A stretch of 64,000 nucleotides of DNA, from NCBI RefSeq assembly GCF_034321785.1, contig NZ_JAXLPB010000003.1:1-64000 (forward strand), given 5' to 3'. The number at the start of each line of letters is the position of its first letter. Positions within the stretch are counted from its first letter, which is position 1. The stretch is from Fulvimarina uroteuthidis (GTDB lineage: Bacteria > Pseudomonadota > Alphaproteobacteria > Rhizobiales > Rhizobiaceae). The position numbers and the translations under genes were made by a program. Below the pieces are notes generated by a model, which did not search any database, was not told the origin of the DNA, and worked only from the letters and a program-made list of their open reading frames with translations. Below, piece by piece: positions 1-8,448 of this stretch.

Positions 1-110
1 CACACACACCCACGCATGCGCGCCCACAAAACACGCCCGCGGGCGCACGCGTGCGTCTGTACGCGTGCGTGCGTATGAGGGCGTGCGTGCGTATGCGTCT
101 GTCTGCGGGC
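1..110. repeat. GT/GC-rich simple-sequence tract
   Basis: The first 110 bases are built of alternating purine-pyrimidine steps. They open with a CA run, and the 14-mer CGTGCGTGCGTATG occurs twice, at 64-77 and 82-95, an 18-base period. GCGTCTGT also occurs twice, at about 53-60 and 95-102. Such alternating GT/GC DNA can adopt the Z form under supercoiling, but that is general knowledge, not something shown here. No gene is supported. Confidence 0.6.
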
Positions 111-663
111 ATGACGCGGGCGTACCCGGCGCAAAGCCCAGGACACACAATCCCAGGACACCAAGGCGCCCCGCCTCGCTCACCAAAACAAGCCCCGCCC
201 ACAAAAACCGCCGCTGCCCATCCAGACGGACAACAAGCCAACAGCACACCCCATTACAAGACCGGGGAAGGGGAAGGGGACAGGCGCCAAGAACGCGCGG
301 GGGGTAAGCCAGGCCCGACGCTTCGGCCAGCCTTGCGAAACCGACAAGCCCGAACGACGTCCAGGCCACCATGGGTCCGAAGGCAGAGCGACCTTCGAGC
401 CCGACGCACATGCACGGCCCGCTCCCCACCCACAGCGCAACACGATGGCGAGCGCGCGGCGCGTGCGCGTCCAAGGGAGAGGGGCCGGCCTGAGGACGGG
501 CAAGGATGGTCGCATGCGGGGCGGAAGACCGGGACCCGACGAGGCCGCGACAGTGAAGGCTTGCGGGACGGTGCTCGACCCGGATCTTCCGCGTGCAGAT
601 CCCGCCGTCATTGCAGTCCGACGCGATCTGCCCGACGCAATCGGCGTTCCGACGGGACCCTGT
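111..663. other. gene-free stretch
   Basis: About 550 bases with open frames on both strands but no convincing start, ribosome site or recognisable protein. The longest frames give Pro/Arg/Ser/Gly-rich low-complexity translations, typical of non-coding reading in GC-rich DNA. I see no terminator or RNA gene. Confidence 0.5.
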
Positions 664-1425
664 TCACGGCGAGATCAGACCCCAGGTGCCGTCGTGGACG
701 AGTTTGATGCCGACCGGCACCAGGAACGCATAGACGATCCGGTAGAACAGCTCCGGTTTCAGCCGTCTCGCGATCCAGACCCCAAACAAGGTGGCGACGG
801 GTGCGAGCGGCAGGAGCATCAGGGATGTGGCGAGATTTTCGTCGGAGAACTGGCCCAGCAGATAATAGGGCACCAGCTTGACGGCGTTGGTGGCAGCGAA
901 GAAGACGACCGCGGTTCCGGCATAATGCGCCGGAGGAAGCCGGAGCGGCGCGACATAGACCTGAAACGGCGGTCCTCCTGCATGCGCGACGAAGCTGCCA
1001 TAGCCGGCACACGCGCCCCAGAAGGCCGCGCGGCCACGATGCTGGGGTGCTTCGGTCTCCGCTCCGCGCAAGCGGAACCACCAGTTCGCGACGAACCAGA
1101 GCGACAGAAGGCCGATGACGACGCGGATGGCGTCCGGGGGAAAGACGGCGGACGTCGCATAGCCGAGGGCGATCCCGACCATCGAGGCCGGCAGCATCTG
1201 GAGAAGGACGGCGCGCGAGACCGTGCCGCGCCATGCAAGCAACGCGATCGCATCCATGACGATCATGATCGGCAGAAGGATCCCGGCCGCGGCGACCGGC
1301 GAGATGGCCAGCGCCATCAGGGGCACCCCGAGCAGCGCCAGCGTGCCGCCGAACCCGCCTTTCGACATGCCGACGAGAAAGACGGCGGGAACCGCGGCGA
1401 CATAGAACCAGGGATCCATGATCAT
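664..1425 (-). CDS. TauE/SafE family sulfite/anion exporter-like membrane protein
   Basis: An inner-membrane protein of 253 residues, very hydrophobic throughout, with about eight candidate membrane segments. The N-terminal VGMSKGGFGG segment and the second-half repeat around FVAHAGGPPFQVY are the two glycine-rich half-signatures of the TauE/SafE (DUF81) family. Known relatives export sulfite, sulfoacetate or other small organosulfur anions, but substrate cannot be read from sequence. Two ATG codons are possible, at 1425 and 1419; neither has a good ribosome site. It stands alone, with no sulfur-metabolism gene beside it. Confidence 0.85.
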   Translation of the reverse strand: MIMDPWFYVAAVPAVFLVGMSKGGFGGTLALLGVPLMALAISPVAAAGILLPIMIVMDAIALLAWRGTVSRAVLLQMLPASMVGIALGYATSAVFPPDAIRVVIGLLSLWFVANWWFRLRGAETEAPQHRGRAAFWGACAGYGSFVAHAGGPPFQVYVAPLRLPPAHYAGTAVVFFAATNAVKLVPYYLLGQFSDENLATSLMLLPLAPVATLFGVWIARRLKPELFYRIVYAFLVPVGIKLVHDGTWGLISP

Positions 1426-1818
1426 GGAAATCTGCGCGCAGACGCTCCTTCGGGACCGCCGCTCGCACCGTGATCAGCCGCCGGTGCGGGACCTGCGCCA
1501 GGAACGGCCGCGATCGCCCGCGCCGTTTCGCGGTCGAAAGCGGATGGTGGTCCGTCTGACGGCGGGAAGATCAAAGCGAAGGACCGGGATCGCCCGCAAG
1601 CCGTCCGGCATGCGCGGCGGTCGCGCCCATCTGACGCAACCCGTTCCTGCCGGGCCGACATCATGGCTGCCGGCATGGTCCGACACACACGGGCCGTCCG
1701 ATGCGGCGAAGCGGGACCGGCCCTTCGTGACCGCCGCCCTTCCAAATCGCACGCCCCCGAATGGACCGGACGATCCCCGCGTCGCCGACTTCGAGACGGC
1801 AGCGGACAAGCGGCCCTT
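1426..1818. other. gene-free spacer
   Basis: About 390 bases between two minus-strand genes. Open frames exist on both strands but the translations are low-complexity and none has a ribosome site or recognisable motif. It presumably holds the promoter of the TauE-like gene and the 3' end of the hydrolase transcript; no clear promoter or hairpin was found. Confidence 0.45.
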
Positions 1819-2727
1819 CTACGGACGGTCGGCATCGAGAAAATCCGAGATCCGATCGGGCAGCCCCGAGGTTTCGAGGAAGGGTGCGTGGCCCTGGCCC
1901 GGGACGGTGTGGGCCGTCAGATCGGGATGGCGCCGGGCCATCTCCTCGACGGTGCTCTTCGACAGAATGCCGGAATGCTCTCCCCGCAGAACCAGGAGGG
2001 GCTTGTCCAGAAGGTGATCGAACAGATCCCAGAGTTCGGGCAGCGGCAGATCCGGCGAGAGACCGTCGAGCGTCTCGAGCAGCGTGGGATCGTAGTCGGA
2101 CACGAGAACGCCGTCCCGCTCGATGAAGAGCGCGCGTGCCTGCCGTTCGAAATCGGCCCGTTCGAGCGCGGGAAAGCTGGGTGCGAACAGGGCTTCGACG
2201 GCGTCGGTCGCGCTCGTCCAGTCCGGATGGTCTTGTGCGGCGCGCAGATAGTCGCGAATCTCGAGAAGACCGGCGCTTTCGATCCGGGGTCCCGCATCGT
2301 TGAACACGATCCTGCCGATCCGGGGCCCCGCCATCGCGCCGATCAGATGGGTGACGATGACCCCGCGGGACGTGCCGATGAGATCGACGCGTTCGATGTT
2401 CAGATGATCAAGTCCGGCAAGGACGTCCCTGGCTTCCTCGGCCGCATTGTAGGCCGCCGGCGCCGGTGCGGCATCGGACAGGCCGCGTCCGCGATAATCG
2501 AATGCGATCAGGCAGCGACCGGGATCGCGCGCGCGCATCGCCTGCGCGAAACCATCGAAATCCCGGCTGTTGCGTGTGAGGCCAGGCAGGCAGACGAGGG
2601 GGATCTTCGCGCCATCCAAAGCGCCATGGACCCGCATGGCAAGGGTCAGGCCGTCCCGCTCGTAGACATGAACCTCACCCCTTGCGGCCGCCGTTTGGGA
2701 GCGTTCGTTCTCGTCGTCGGCGATCAT
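1819..2727 (-). CDS. alpha/beta-fold hydrolase
   Basis: A 302-residue cytoplasmic serine hydrolase. The oxyanion-side motif LVCLPGLTRNSRDF follows the first strands, the nucleophile elbow is G-T-S-R-G near residue 119, and the catalytic histidine sits in GQGHAPF near the C-terminus. The aspartate is probably within the LRGEHSGILS region. The nucleophile Gly-Thr-Ser-Arg-Gly resembles esterases and lactonases of the MhpC class, but no substrate can be assigned. It is divergent from fadD, about 90 bases away, so the two may share a promoter region; that is the only hint of a link to acyl metabolism. Confidence 0.85.
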   Translation of the reverse strand: MIADDENERSQTAAARGEVHVYERDGLTLAMRVHGALDGAKIPLVCLPGLTRNSRDFDGFAQAMRARDPGRCLIAFDYRGRGLSDAAPAPAAYNAAEEARDVLAGLDHLNIERVDLIGTSRGVIVTHLIGAMAGPRIGRIVFNDAGPRIESAGLLEIRDYLRAAQDHPDWTSATDAVEALFAPSFPALERADFERQARALFIERDGVLVSDYDPTLLETLDGLSPDLPLPELWDLFDHLLDKPLLVLRGEHSGILSKSTVEEMARRHPDLTAHTVPGQGHAPFLETSGLPDRISDFLDADRP

Positions 2728-2817
2728 CTTGCAATCTTTCTTCCGGTTTGGTTCGCGCGCGCCTTGCTTCGCGTCATGGGTCGGCTAGGCTGATCGAAAA
2801 CACAAGAGGAAACACAC

Positions 2818-4485
2818 ATGACCGCGCCGTGGCTTCACCAGTACCAAGATGGTGTCCCCCATGAAATGCCCGAGCACCCCTACGGCTCGTTGACCGATCT
2901 TCTCGACGAAGCCTTCGAGCGGCACGGCGGGAAGAACGCCTATACGCTGATGGGCGCGACGATGGATTTTGCCACCCTCGACGAAACATCCCGTGCCTTC
3001 GCCGCCTATCTCCAGTCGATCGGCCTGAAGAAGGGAGACCGGATCGCGCTGATGATGCCGAACGTGCTCGCCTATCCGGTGGCCGTCGCCGGCGCCTTGC
3101 GGGCCGGGCTCGTCGTGGTCAACACCAATCCGCTCTACACCGTGCCCGAACTGATCCACCAGATGAAGGATTCGGGCGCGAAGGCGATCGTCGTCCTCGA
3201 AAACATGGCGAAGACCGTCGAGAGCGCCCGGCCGAACACCTCCCTCGACCATGTCATCGTCACCGCGATCGGCGATCTGCAGGGGACGGTGAAGCGCTTC
3301 GTGACCAATCTGGTCGTGCGCAAGATCAAGAAGATGGTTCCCGCCTATTCCCTGCCGGATGCGGTGTCGTTCATGGACGCCTTGAAGAAAGGGCGGACGG
3401 TCCCGTTCAAGCCGGTGCGCCAGAGCCTCGAGGAAGTCGCCGTTCTGCAATATACGGGCGGCACGACGGGCGTCTCGAAGGGCGCCGCGCTCACCCACGG
3501 CAACATCATCTCGAACGTGCTGCAGGTCGAACTCTGGTTCGGCCCGGCGCTGTCGAAGATCAAGCCGGGGGAGACCCTGACCATGGTCTGCGCCCTGCCG
3601 CTCTACCACATCTTCGGCTTCTCGGTGAACATGATGCTGTGCATGCGCATGGGCGGGTCGAACATCCTGATCCCCAATCCGCGCGACCTGCCGGCGCTTT
3701 TGAAAACCCTCAAGGGCCAGACGTTCCACGCATTTCCGGGCGTCAACACGCTGTTCGGCGCGATCGCGCGGCATCCGGACAGCCGCACGGTGGACTGGTC
3801 ACCGCTCGTCCTGTCCGTCGGCGGCGGCATGGCGGTCCAGAAGAAGACAGCGGAGATGTGGGAGGCGCTGACGGGCACCTCGATCTGCGAGGGTTACGGC
3901 CTCTCCGAGACCGCTCCCGTCGCGTCCGCCAATCATACGCGAGACACGAAATACACCGGGACCGTAGGCTTGCCGCTGCCCGGAACGCAGATGGCGATCC
4001 TGTCTGAAGATGGCGACAAACTGCCCCAGGGCGAAATCGGCGAGATCGCCATCAAGGGTCCGCAGGTCATGGCGGGCTACTGGCAGAGACCGGACGAGAC
4101 GCGCAAGGTCATGACGCCGGACGGTTTCTTCAAGACCGGCGATATCGGCCTGATGGACGAGAACGGCTGGTTCAAGATCGTCGATCGCAAGAAGGACATG
4201 ATCAACGTCTCGGGCTTCAACGTCTATCCGAACGAGATCGAGGACGTGGTCTCGTGCATGCCCGGAATCGTCGAGGCGGCCGCCGTCTCGACGCCGGACG
4301 AAAGCTCCGGCGAGGCCGTGAAGCTCGTTCTCGTGCGCGACGATCCCTCGGTCGACGAGGCGGCGGTCAAGGCTTATTGCCGCGAACACCTGACCGGTTA
4401 CAAGCGTCCCCGCATCGTCGAGTTCCGCGACGAGCTTCCCAAGACGAATGTCGGCAAGGTGCTGCGCCGCGAATTGCGCGGCTGA
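2818..4485 (+). CDS. fadD: long-chain fatty acid--CoA ligase
   Basis: A 555-residue adenylate-forming enzyme that activates fatty acids to acyl-CoA for beta-oxidation or phospholipid synthesis, normally at the inner face of the membrane. The AMP-binding P-loop reads YTGGTTGVSKGA (about residues 211-222). The later motifs EGYGLSETAP, the adenine-contacting TGDIG and DRKKDMINVSGFNVYP, and the C-terminal lysine motif TNVGKVLRR are all present, so the enzyme looks intact and of family length. The start ATG follows a strong AGAGGAAA ribosome site. No other beta-oxidation gene lies nearby. Confidence 0.95.
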   Translation: MTAPWLHQYQDGVPHEMPEHPYGSLTDLLDEAFERHGGKNAYTLMGATMDFATLDETSRAFAAYLQSIGLKKGDRIALMMPNVLAYPVAVAGALRAGLVVVNTNPLYTVPELIHQMKDSGAKAIVVLENMAKTVESARPNTSLDHVIVTAIGDLQGTVKRFVTNLVVRKIKKMVPAYSLPDAVSFMDALKKGRTVPFKPVRQSLEEVAVLQYTGGTTGVSKGAALTHGNIISNVLQVELWFGPALSKIKPGETLTMVCALPLYHIFGFSVNMMLCMRMGGSNILIPNPRDLPALLKTLKGQTFHAFPGVNTLFGAIARHPDSRTVDWSPLVLSVGGGMAVQKKTAEMWEALTGTSICEGYGLSETAPVASANHTRDTKYTGTVGLPLPGTQMAILSEDGDKLPQGEIGEIAIKGPQVMAGYWQRPDETRKVMTPDGFFKTGDIGLMDENGWFKIVDRKKDMINVSGFNVYPNEIEDVVSCMPGIVEAAAVSTPDESSGEAVKLVLVRDDPSVDEAAVKAYCREHLTGYKRPRIVEFRDELPKTNVGKVLRRELRG

Positions 4486-4620
4486 CGACGCGGGTCGCTG
4501 ACGGCGATGTCGCCGGTCGACGGAAGCCGGCGGCGCTCGGAGGACGTCGGCGCGCCGGCACGGACCGGCGGCTTGGCGATCCGAGATGAGTGCGTCCCAC
4601 GTTTTCAGCTTCGCACACGG

Positions 4621-6111
4621 TCAGTGCGACAGGCTTTCGATGGGGATCTCGAAGTCGATGTGAACGCCGCCAGGGTTCCAGTCAAAGGTGACCTTGCCGC
4701 GCATCTGTGCGTTCAAGGTCATGCGGACCAGCTGCGAGCCGAACCCCTTGCCGACGGGCGCCGCCTCGATGGCCGGCCCGCCGCTCTCGCGCCAGGTCAG
4801 GAGCAGCCTGTCCCCCTTAATCCTCCAGCCGATCGCCAGGCGGCCGTTCGCCGTGGAAAAGCAGCCGTACTTGCTGGCGTTCGTGGCCAGCTCGTGGAGA
4901 ACGAGCGAAAACTGCGTGGCCGCGTTCGGGCCAAGCGGAACATAAGCGCCGGACAGAACGAGCTGGTCGCTCGAGCCTTCAGCGATGTGCGGGCCGAGAA
5001 GCGTGGCGAGCAGGTCCCGGAACGAGATCTCGCCGATCTGCGCGGTGTCCGTCTCCAGTCTGATTGCGTGCCGGATGAGGTTGTGCGCCGCCGCGAGCGA
5101 GCGAAGCCGCCCTTGCATCGCGATCGCCATCTCCCGCGGCGTCTGCGAGTTGCGCGCGGTCATCGACGTCATGGCGCCGAAGACGCTGAAAATGTTCTTG
5201 ATGCGATGATCGAGCTCGCGCACGAGGACCTGGCGGGCATCCGTGATCCTGCGCTCGGCGGTCACGTCGCGGAAGAACACGGTCAGCATTCCCTCCCGCG
5301 GATAGGAACGCGCCTCGAACCATCGGTTCAATCGCGGATAGTGGGCCTCGACCAGCTGCGGCTGCCCGCTGCCGATGGCGTCGAGATAGCTGATCCGGAA
5401 GGGATCGCCTTCCGCATCGTCGAAGACGTCCCACAGGACCCGGCCTTCCATCGGCACTTCGAGCATCAGGAGCTTGCGGGCGTTCTCGTTGGTGTAGAGC
5501 ACGGTCCAGTCGCCGTCGAGCATCATCACGCCGTCGCTGGTGCTTTCGAGGATCATCGAGAGGAGATCCCGGCTGCTTCGCGCCTGATCCTCGGCCTGTC
5601 GGCTCCGATCCATCTCGATGCGCAGCCGGATCTCGCTCTGGACGCCGGCCGCGATGTCGCGCAGCGTCGCGATCTCGGTTTCGGTCCATTGGCGCGGCTT
5701 CGTCTCGATCGCGCAGAACGAGCCGAGAATGTTCCCGTCCGCATCGCCGATCGGCATGCCGAGATAGGCGATGACGCCGAGATCTTGGATCGAGGGATTG
5801 TCCCTGACACGCGCGTCCTGTCTTGCATCCGCAATGACCAGTTCTTGACCCGACGTCACGACATGTTGACAGAACGAATGGGACAGCGGTGTCTCGCGCG
5901 CGTCCGACACGTCGTCGGGCAGTCCGAGTTCCGCCTTGAAGAACTGGCGCCGGTTGTCGACGAGCGAGAACAGGTTGACGTCGGTTTGCAGTAGGCTGCT
6001 CGCAAGCCGCGTCGCACGGTCGAATATCGGCTCCCGCTCGGAGTCCATCAGACCCGATGCATGCAGGGCGGCAAGGCGGACAGAGTCTGAAAGCGCGTCT
6101 TTGTCCGACAT
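4621..6111 (-). CDS. HWE-family sensor histidine kinase with GAF and PAS domains
   Basis: A 496-residue soluble sensor kinase. A GAF domain spans about residues 20-165, with the SHSFCQHVV and YLGMPIGDADGNILGSFCAI blocks typical of GAF modules in this class. A PAS domain covers about 185-290 and ends FFRDVTAERR. The kinase core starts with the H-box ELDHRIKNIFSV (His302), then the N-box LHELATNASKYG and a W-x-E motif in TWRESGGP, which define the HWE family. No membrane segment is seen. The start MSDKD was chosen because it begins the GAF alignment; the frame is open further upstream but that part is low-complexity. It is divergent from the KaiC-like gene 218 bases away, which is followed by a lone receiver, so the three probably form one pathway. 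GAF ligand unknown. Confidence 0.9.
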   Translation of the reverse strand: MSDKDALSDSVRLAALHASGLMDSEREPIFDRATRLASSLLQTDVNLFSLVDNRRQFFKAELGLPDDVSDARETPLSHSFCQHVVTSGQELVIADARQDARVRDNPSIQDLGVIAYLGMPIGDADGNILGSFCAIETKPRQWTETEIATLRDIAAGVQSEIRLRIEMDRSRQAEDQARSSRDLLSMILESTSDGVMMLDGDWTVLYTNENARKLLMLEVPMEGRVLWDVFDDAEGDPFRISYLDAIGSGQPQLVEAHYPRLNRWFEARSYPREGMLTVFFRDVTAERRITDARQVLVRELDHRIKNIFSVFGAMTSMTARNSQTPREMAIAMQGRLRSLAAAHNLIRHAIRLETDTAQIGEISFRDLLATLLGPHIAEGSSDQLVLSGAYVPLGPNAATQFSLVLHELATNASKYGCFSTANGRLAIGWRIKGDRLLLTWRESGGPAIEAAPVGKGFGSQLVRMTLNAQMRGKVTFDWNPGGVHIDFEIPIESLSH

Positions 6112-6329
6112 GGGGGTCAATGGCCGTCGTGGTTCGTGGAGGGTGTAGACGTAAGGAGCAATGCGGCTCGAGGGCCGAGATGTAGCGGTTCGCGCCGGAT
6201 TCAAGCAATGGAAATTCGGTGGCCGTTTCAAACTCATGCGCCACATAGACACGAGGCCACGGAGGCTGGCCGCCGCTGCGATGCAGAAGACCGGCGGCGG
6301 GGACGGAACAGGGGCGGGGCTCGAACGGC

Positions 6330-7853
6330 GTGACAGATGACGAAACAAACGATTTCAACGCGAAGCGGGAATCGAATGGTGGCCTTCGTCCGCTGAAACG
6401 TCTTCCGAGTTTCGTACCCGGTTTCGACGACATTCTGTGCGGCGGCCTTGTCGAGGGCTCGAGCTATATCGTCCAGGGCGATCCGGGGACAGGAAAGACC
6501 ATCCTCGCCAACCAGCTCGCCTTCGCTCTGGCGCGCAGGGGCGACAAGACGCTCTACATGACGCTGCTGTCCGAGAGCTTCACCCAGATGTTCGGTTTCC
6601 TGCAGTCGATCGCGTTCTTCGACATGTCCGAGGTCTCCAGGCGCATCTGGTATTCCAGCGTCTTCACGACCGTCCGGGAGGAAGGGTTCGCAAGCCTGCT
6701 CAAGCTGATCCATCGCGAAATCCGCACCCATTCGCCGACCATGATCGTGATCGACGGCGTGTTCATTCTGGACGAGCTGAAGGTCGATCCGAATGCCACG
6801 CATGATTTTCGCCGGTTCCTCAACGATTTGACGGCGCTCACCTCCCAGAGCGGCGTCACCCTGCTTCTCCTGACCAATTCGTCGCGAAAGCCTTCGTCAC
6901 CCGAATATACGATGGTCGACGGCTGGATTGAGCTGTCCGACGATCTGGAGGCCGAATCGCCACGCCGCTTTCTTTGCGTCCACAAGCACCGCGGCGGGCC
7001 GATCCTGCGCGGCCAGCACGACTACCGGATCTCGGACACCGGCTTCACCGTCTATCCCAAGCTGGAGACGCTGGCACCGCGAACCCCCAACCGGAAGACG
7101 TCCGAGGGGGCGCTGTCCACCGGGATCGACAGTCTCGACACCATGCTCTGCGGTGGTTTTCCTGCCGAGTCCGCGACCGCCCTGGTGGGACCCACCGGCA
7201 GCGGCAAGACCACCATCGGCATGCAATATCTCGCGGCTTCGACGCCGGATGAAAAGGGGCTGTTCTTCGGCTTCTACGAATCGCCGGACCGGATCTGCAA
7301 ACGGGCCGATAAGATCGGCGTGAAGCTCCGGCCGCTCGTCGACAGCGGCGTCGTCAAGATGATCTGGCAGCCGCCCTTCGACAACATCCTCGACGATCTG
7401 GGACGCCAGATCGTCGAGGCGGTCGTCGAACACGGCGCCAAGCGTGTCGTCATCGACGGTCTCAACGCCCTGCAGCGTCCGTTGAACGAGAAGGCGCGGC
7501 TGCATGGCTTCCTGCGGGCGCTCAACCAGCTGATCGCGGCCGCCGGGGCGACGATCGTCTACACGCGGGAGGTCCCGCAGCTCTTCTTTCCCAGCGTCCT
7601 GTCCAACGACGATCTGTCCGGCCTGATCGATAATACGATCCTGCTGCACTACGAATTGAGCGACGGTGCGATCGGCCAGCGCATCGGCATCCTGAAGGTT
7701 CGCGACAGCGATTTCGATCACCGCTCCCTGCCGTTCCAGATTTCGAGCGGCGGCATGACGATCGATCTCAGCCTTGGAGCCGGGCGCATGAACCGTGGAG
7801 GCGAGACCGCCGGCGGCGGGCAGCCGGCCTCCGGCCAGGGCGCCGGATCATGA
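6330..7853 (+). CDS. KaiC-like double RecA-domain ATPase
   Basis: A 507-residue protein with two tandem RecA-type ATPase domains. Walker A motifs are GDPGTGKT (50-57) and GPTGSGKT (287-294); Walker B strands are TMIVIDGVF and KRVVIDGLNAL; acidic catalytic residues fall in SESF (Glu82) and YESPDR (Glu317). This is the KaiC architecture. In the segment matching the KaiC autophosphorylation pair Ser-Thr, this protein has DLSGLIDNTILL, so the serine is kept (Ser430) and the threonine is glycine. No kaiA or kaiB is in the window, so a cyanobacterial-type clock is not implied; many proteobacterial KaiC-like proteins act as signalling ATPases. Start is GTG with no strong ribosome site. Its stop overlaps the next start (ATGA), indicating translational coupling to the receiver. 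Confidence 0.9.
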   Translation: MTDDETNDFNAKRESNGGLRPLKRLPSFVPGFDDILCGGLVEGSSYIVQGDPGTGKTILANQLAFALARRGDKTLYMTLLSESFTQMFGFLQSIAFFDMSEVSRRIWYSSVFTTVREEGFASLLKLIHREIRTHSPTMIVIDGVFILDELKVDPNATHDFRRFLNDLTALTSQSGVTLLLLTNSSRKPSSPEYTMVDGWIELSDDLEAESPRRFLCVHKHRGGPILRGQHDYRISDTGFTVYPKLETLAPRTPNRKTSEGALSTGIDSLDTMLCGGFPAESATALVGPTGSGKTTIGMQYLAASTPDEKGLFFGFYESPDRICKRADKIGVKLRPLVDSGVVKMIWQPPFDNILDDLGRQIVEAVVEHGAKRVVIDGLNALQRPLNEKARLHGFLRALNQLIAAAGATIVYTREVPQLFFPSVLSNDDLSGLIDNTILLHYELSDGAIGQRIGILKVRDSDFDHRSLPFQISSGGMTIDLSLGAGRMNRGGETAGGGQPASGQGAGS

Positions 7854-8212
7854 GCAACAAGTGCGTTCTGATCGTCGAGGACGAATCGATGCTGCTGCTG
7901 TTCGCGTCCATGGCGCTCGAGGACGAGGGCTACCACGTCCATGTCGCGGCCAACGGACGCGAGGGGCTGCGGATCGCCCGCGAGCAAAAGCCGGACGTCA
8001 TCATCACCGATTACATGATGCCCGAGATGAACGGCATCGTCATGATCCAGACGCTTCGCGACGAGGGCGTGATGGTGCCGTGCGTCGTCACCACGGCGAT
8101 CCCGCGCGATCAGCTTCCGGACAATGCGGAAAGCGTCATCAACTTCTATATCGGGAAACCCTATAACGAGCCGGAGCTCGCTTCGATCGTCCGCACCGCA
8201 CTGGCGGGCTGA
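7850..8212 (+). CDS. single-domain response regulator (receiver only)
   Basis: A 120-residue CheY-like receiver with no output domain. The acidic pair is in VEDES (Glu10-Asp11), the phosphoacceptor is Asp54 in ITDYMMPEMNG, the switch Thr is in VVTTA, and the conserved lysine is Lys103 in YIGKPY, so it should be phosphorylatable. It overlaps the KaiC-like gene by four bases and is therefore co-translated. Inference: it takes phosphate from the divergent HWE kinase and acts on a protein partner, plausibly the KaiC-like ATPase. A phosphorelay role to another kinase is equally possible. Confidence 0.9.
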   Translation: MSNKCVLIVEDESMLLLFASMALEDEGYHVHVAANGREGLRIAREQKPDVIITDYMMPEMNGIVMIQTLRDEGVMVPCVVTTAIPRDQLPDNAESVINFYIGKPYNEPELASIVRTALAG

Positions 8213-8342
8213 GCGCAAGGACCGGTGGCCCCGGGGTGGACGATCCGCAAGGCGTCGCCGCCTGCCTCTCCATGTCGACCATGACGGGCGGCGTCGGGAG
8301 CCGATGGCCGGCATGCGGATGGGTTCGAGCGGCGCGGGCCCG

Positions 8343-8380
8343 ACAGGCTCTGGCGATGAATCAGCATCGCCTGAGCCTGT
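8343..8380. terminator. strong hairpin between convergent genes
   Basis: An inverted repeat: ACAGGCTC at 8343-8350 pairs with GAGCCTGT at 8373-8380, and GGCGATG at 8352-8358 pairs with CATCGCC at 8365-8371. One T-T mismatch interrupts a stem of 15 pairs and the loop is AATCAG. It lies between the end of the receiver gene and the end of the coiled-coil gene, which converge, so it can serve as a terminator for both. There is no clear uridine run on either side, so rho-independent action is not certain. Confidence 0.65.
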
Positions 8381-8448
8381 AAGTTTATCGTTTGACGCGC
8401 CGGGTCGATCGAAAAACCGGATTTGACTTTTTCGCCCGTCGCTCTCGC

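Noticed and set aside
6330..7853. Reading the KaiC-like gene as a circadian clock
   Set aside because: No kaiA or kaiB is in the window and the Ser-Thr phosphorylation pair is not intact. A timing role is not supported by sequence.
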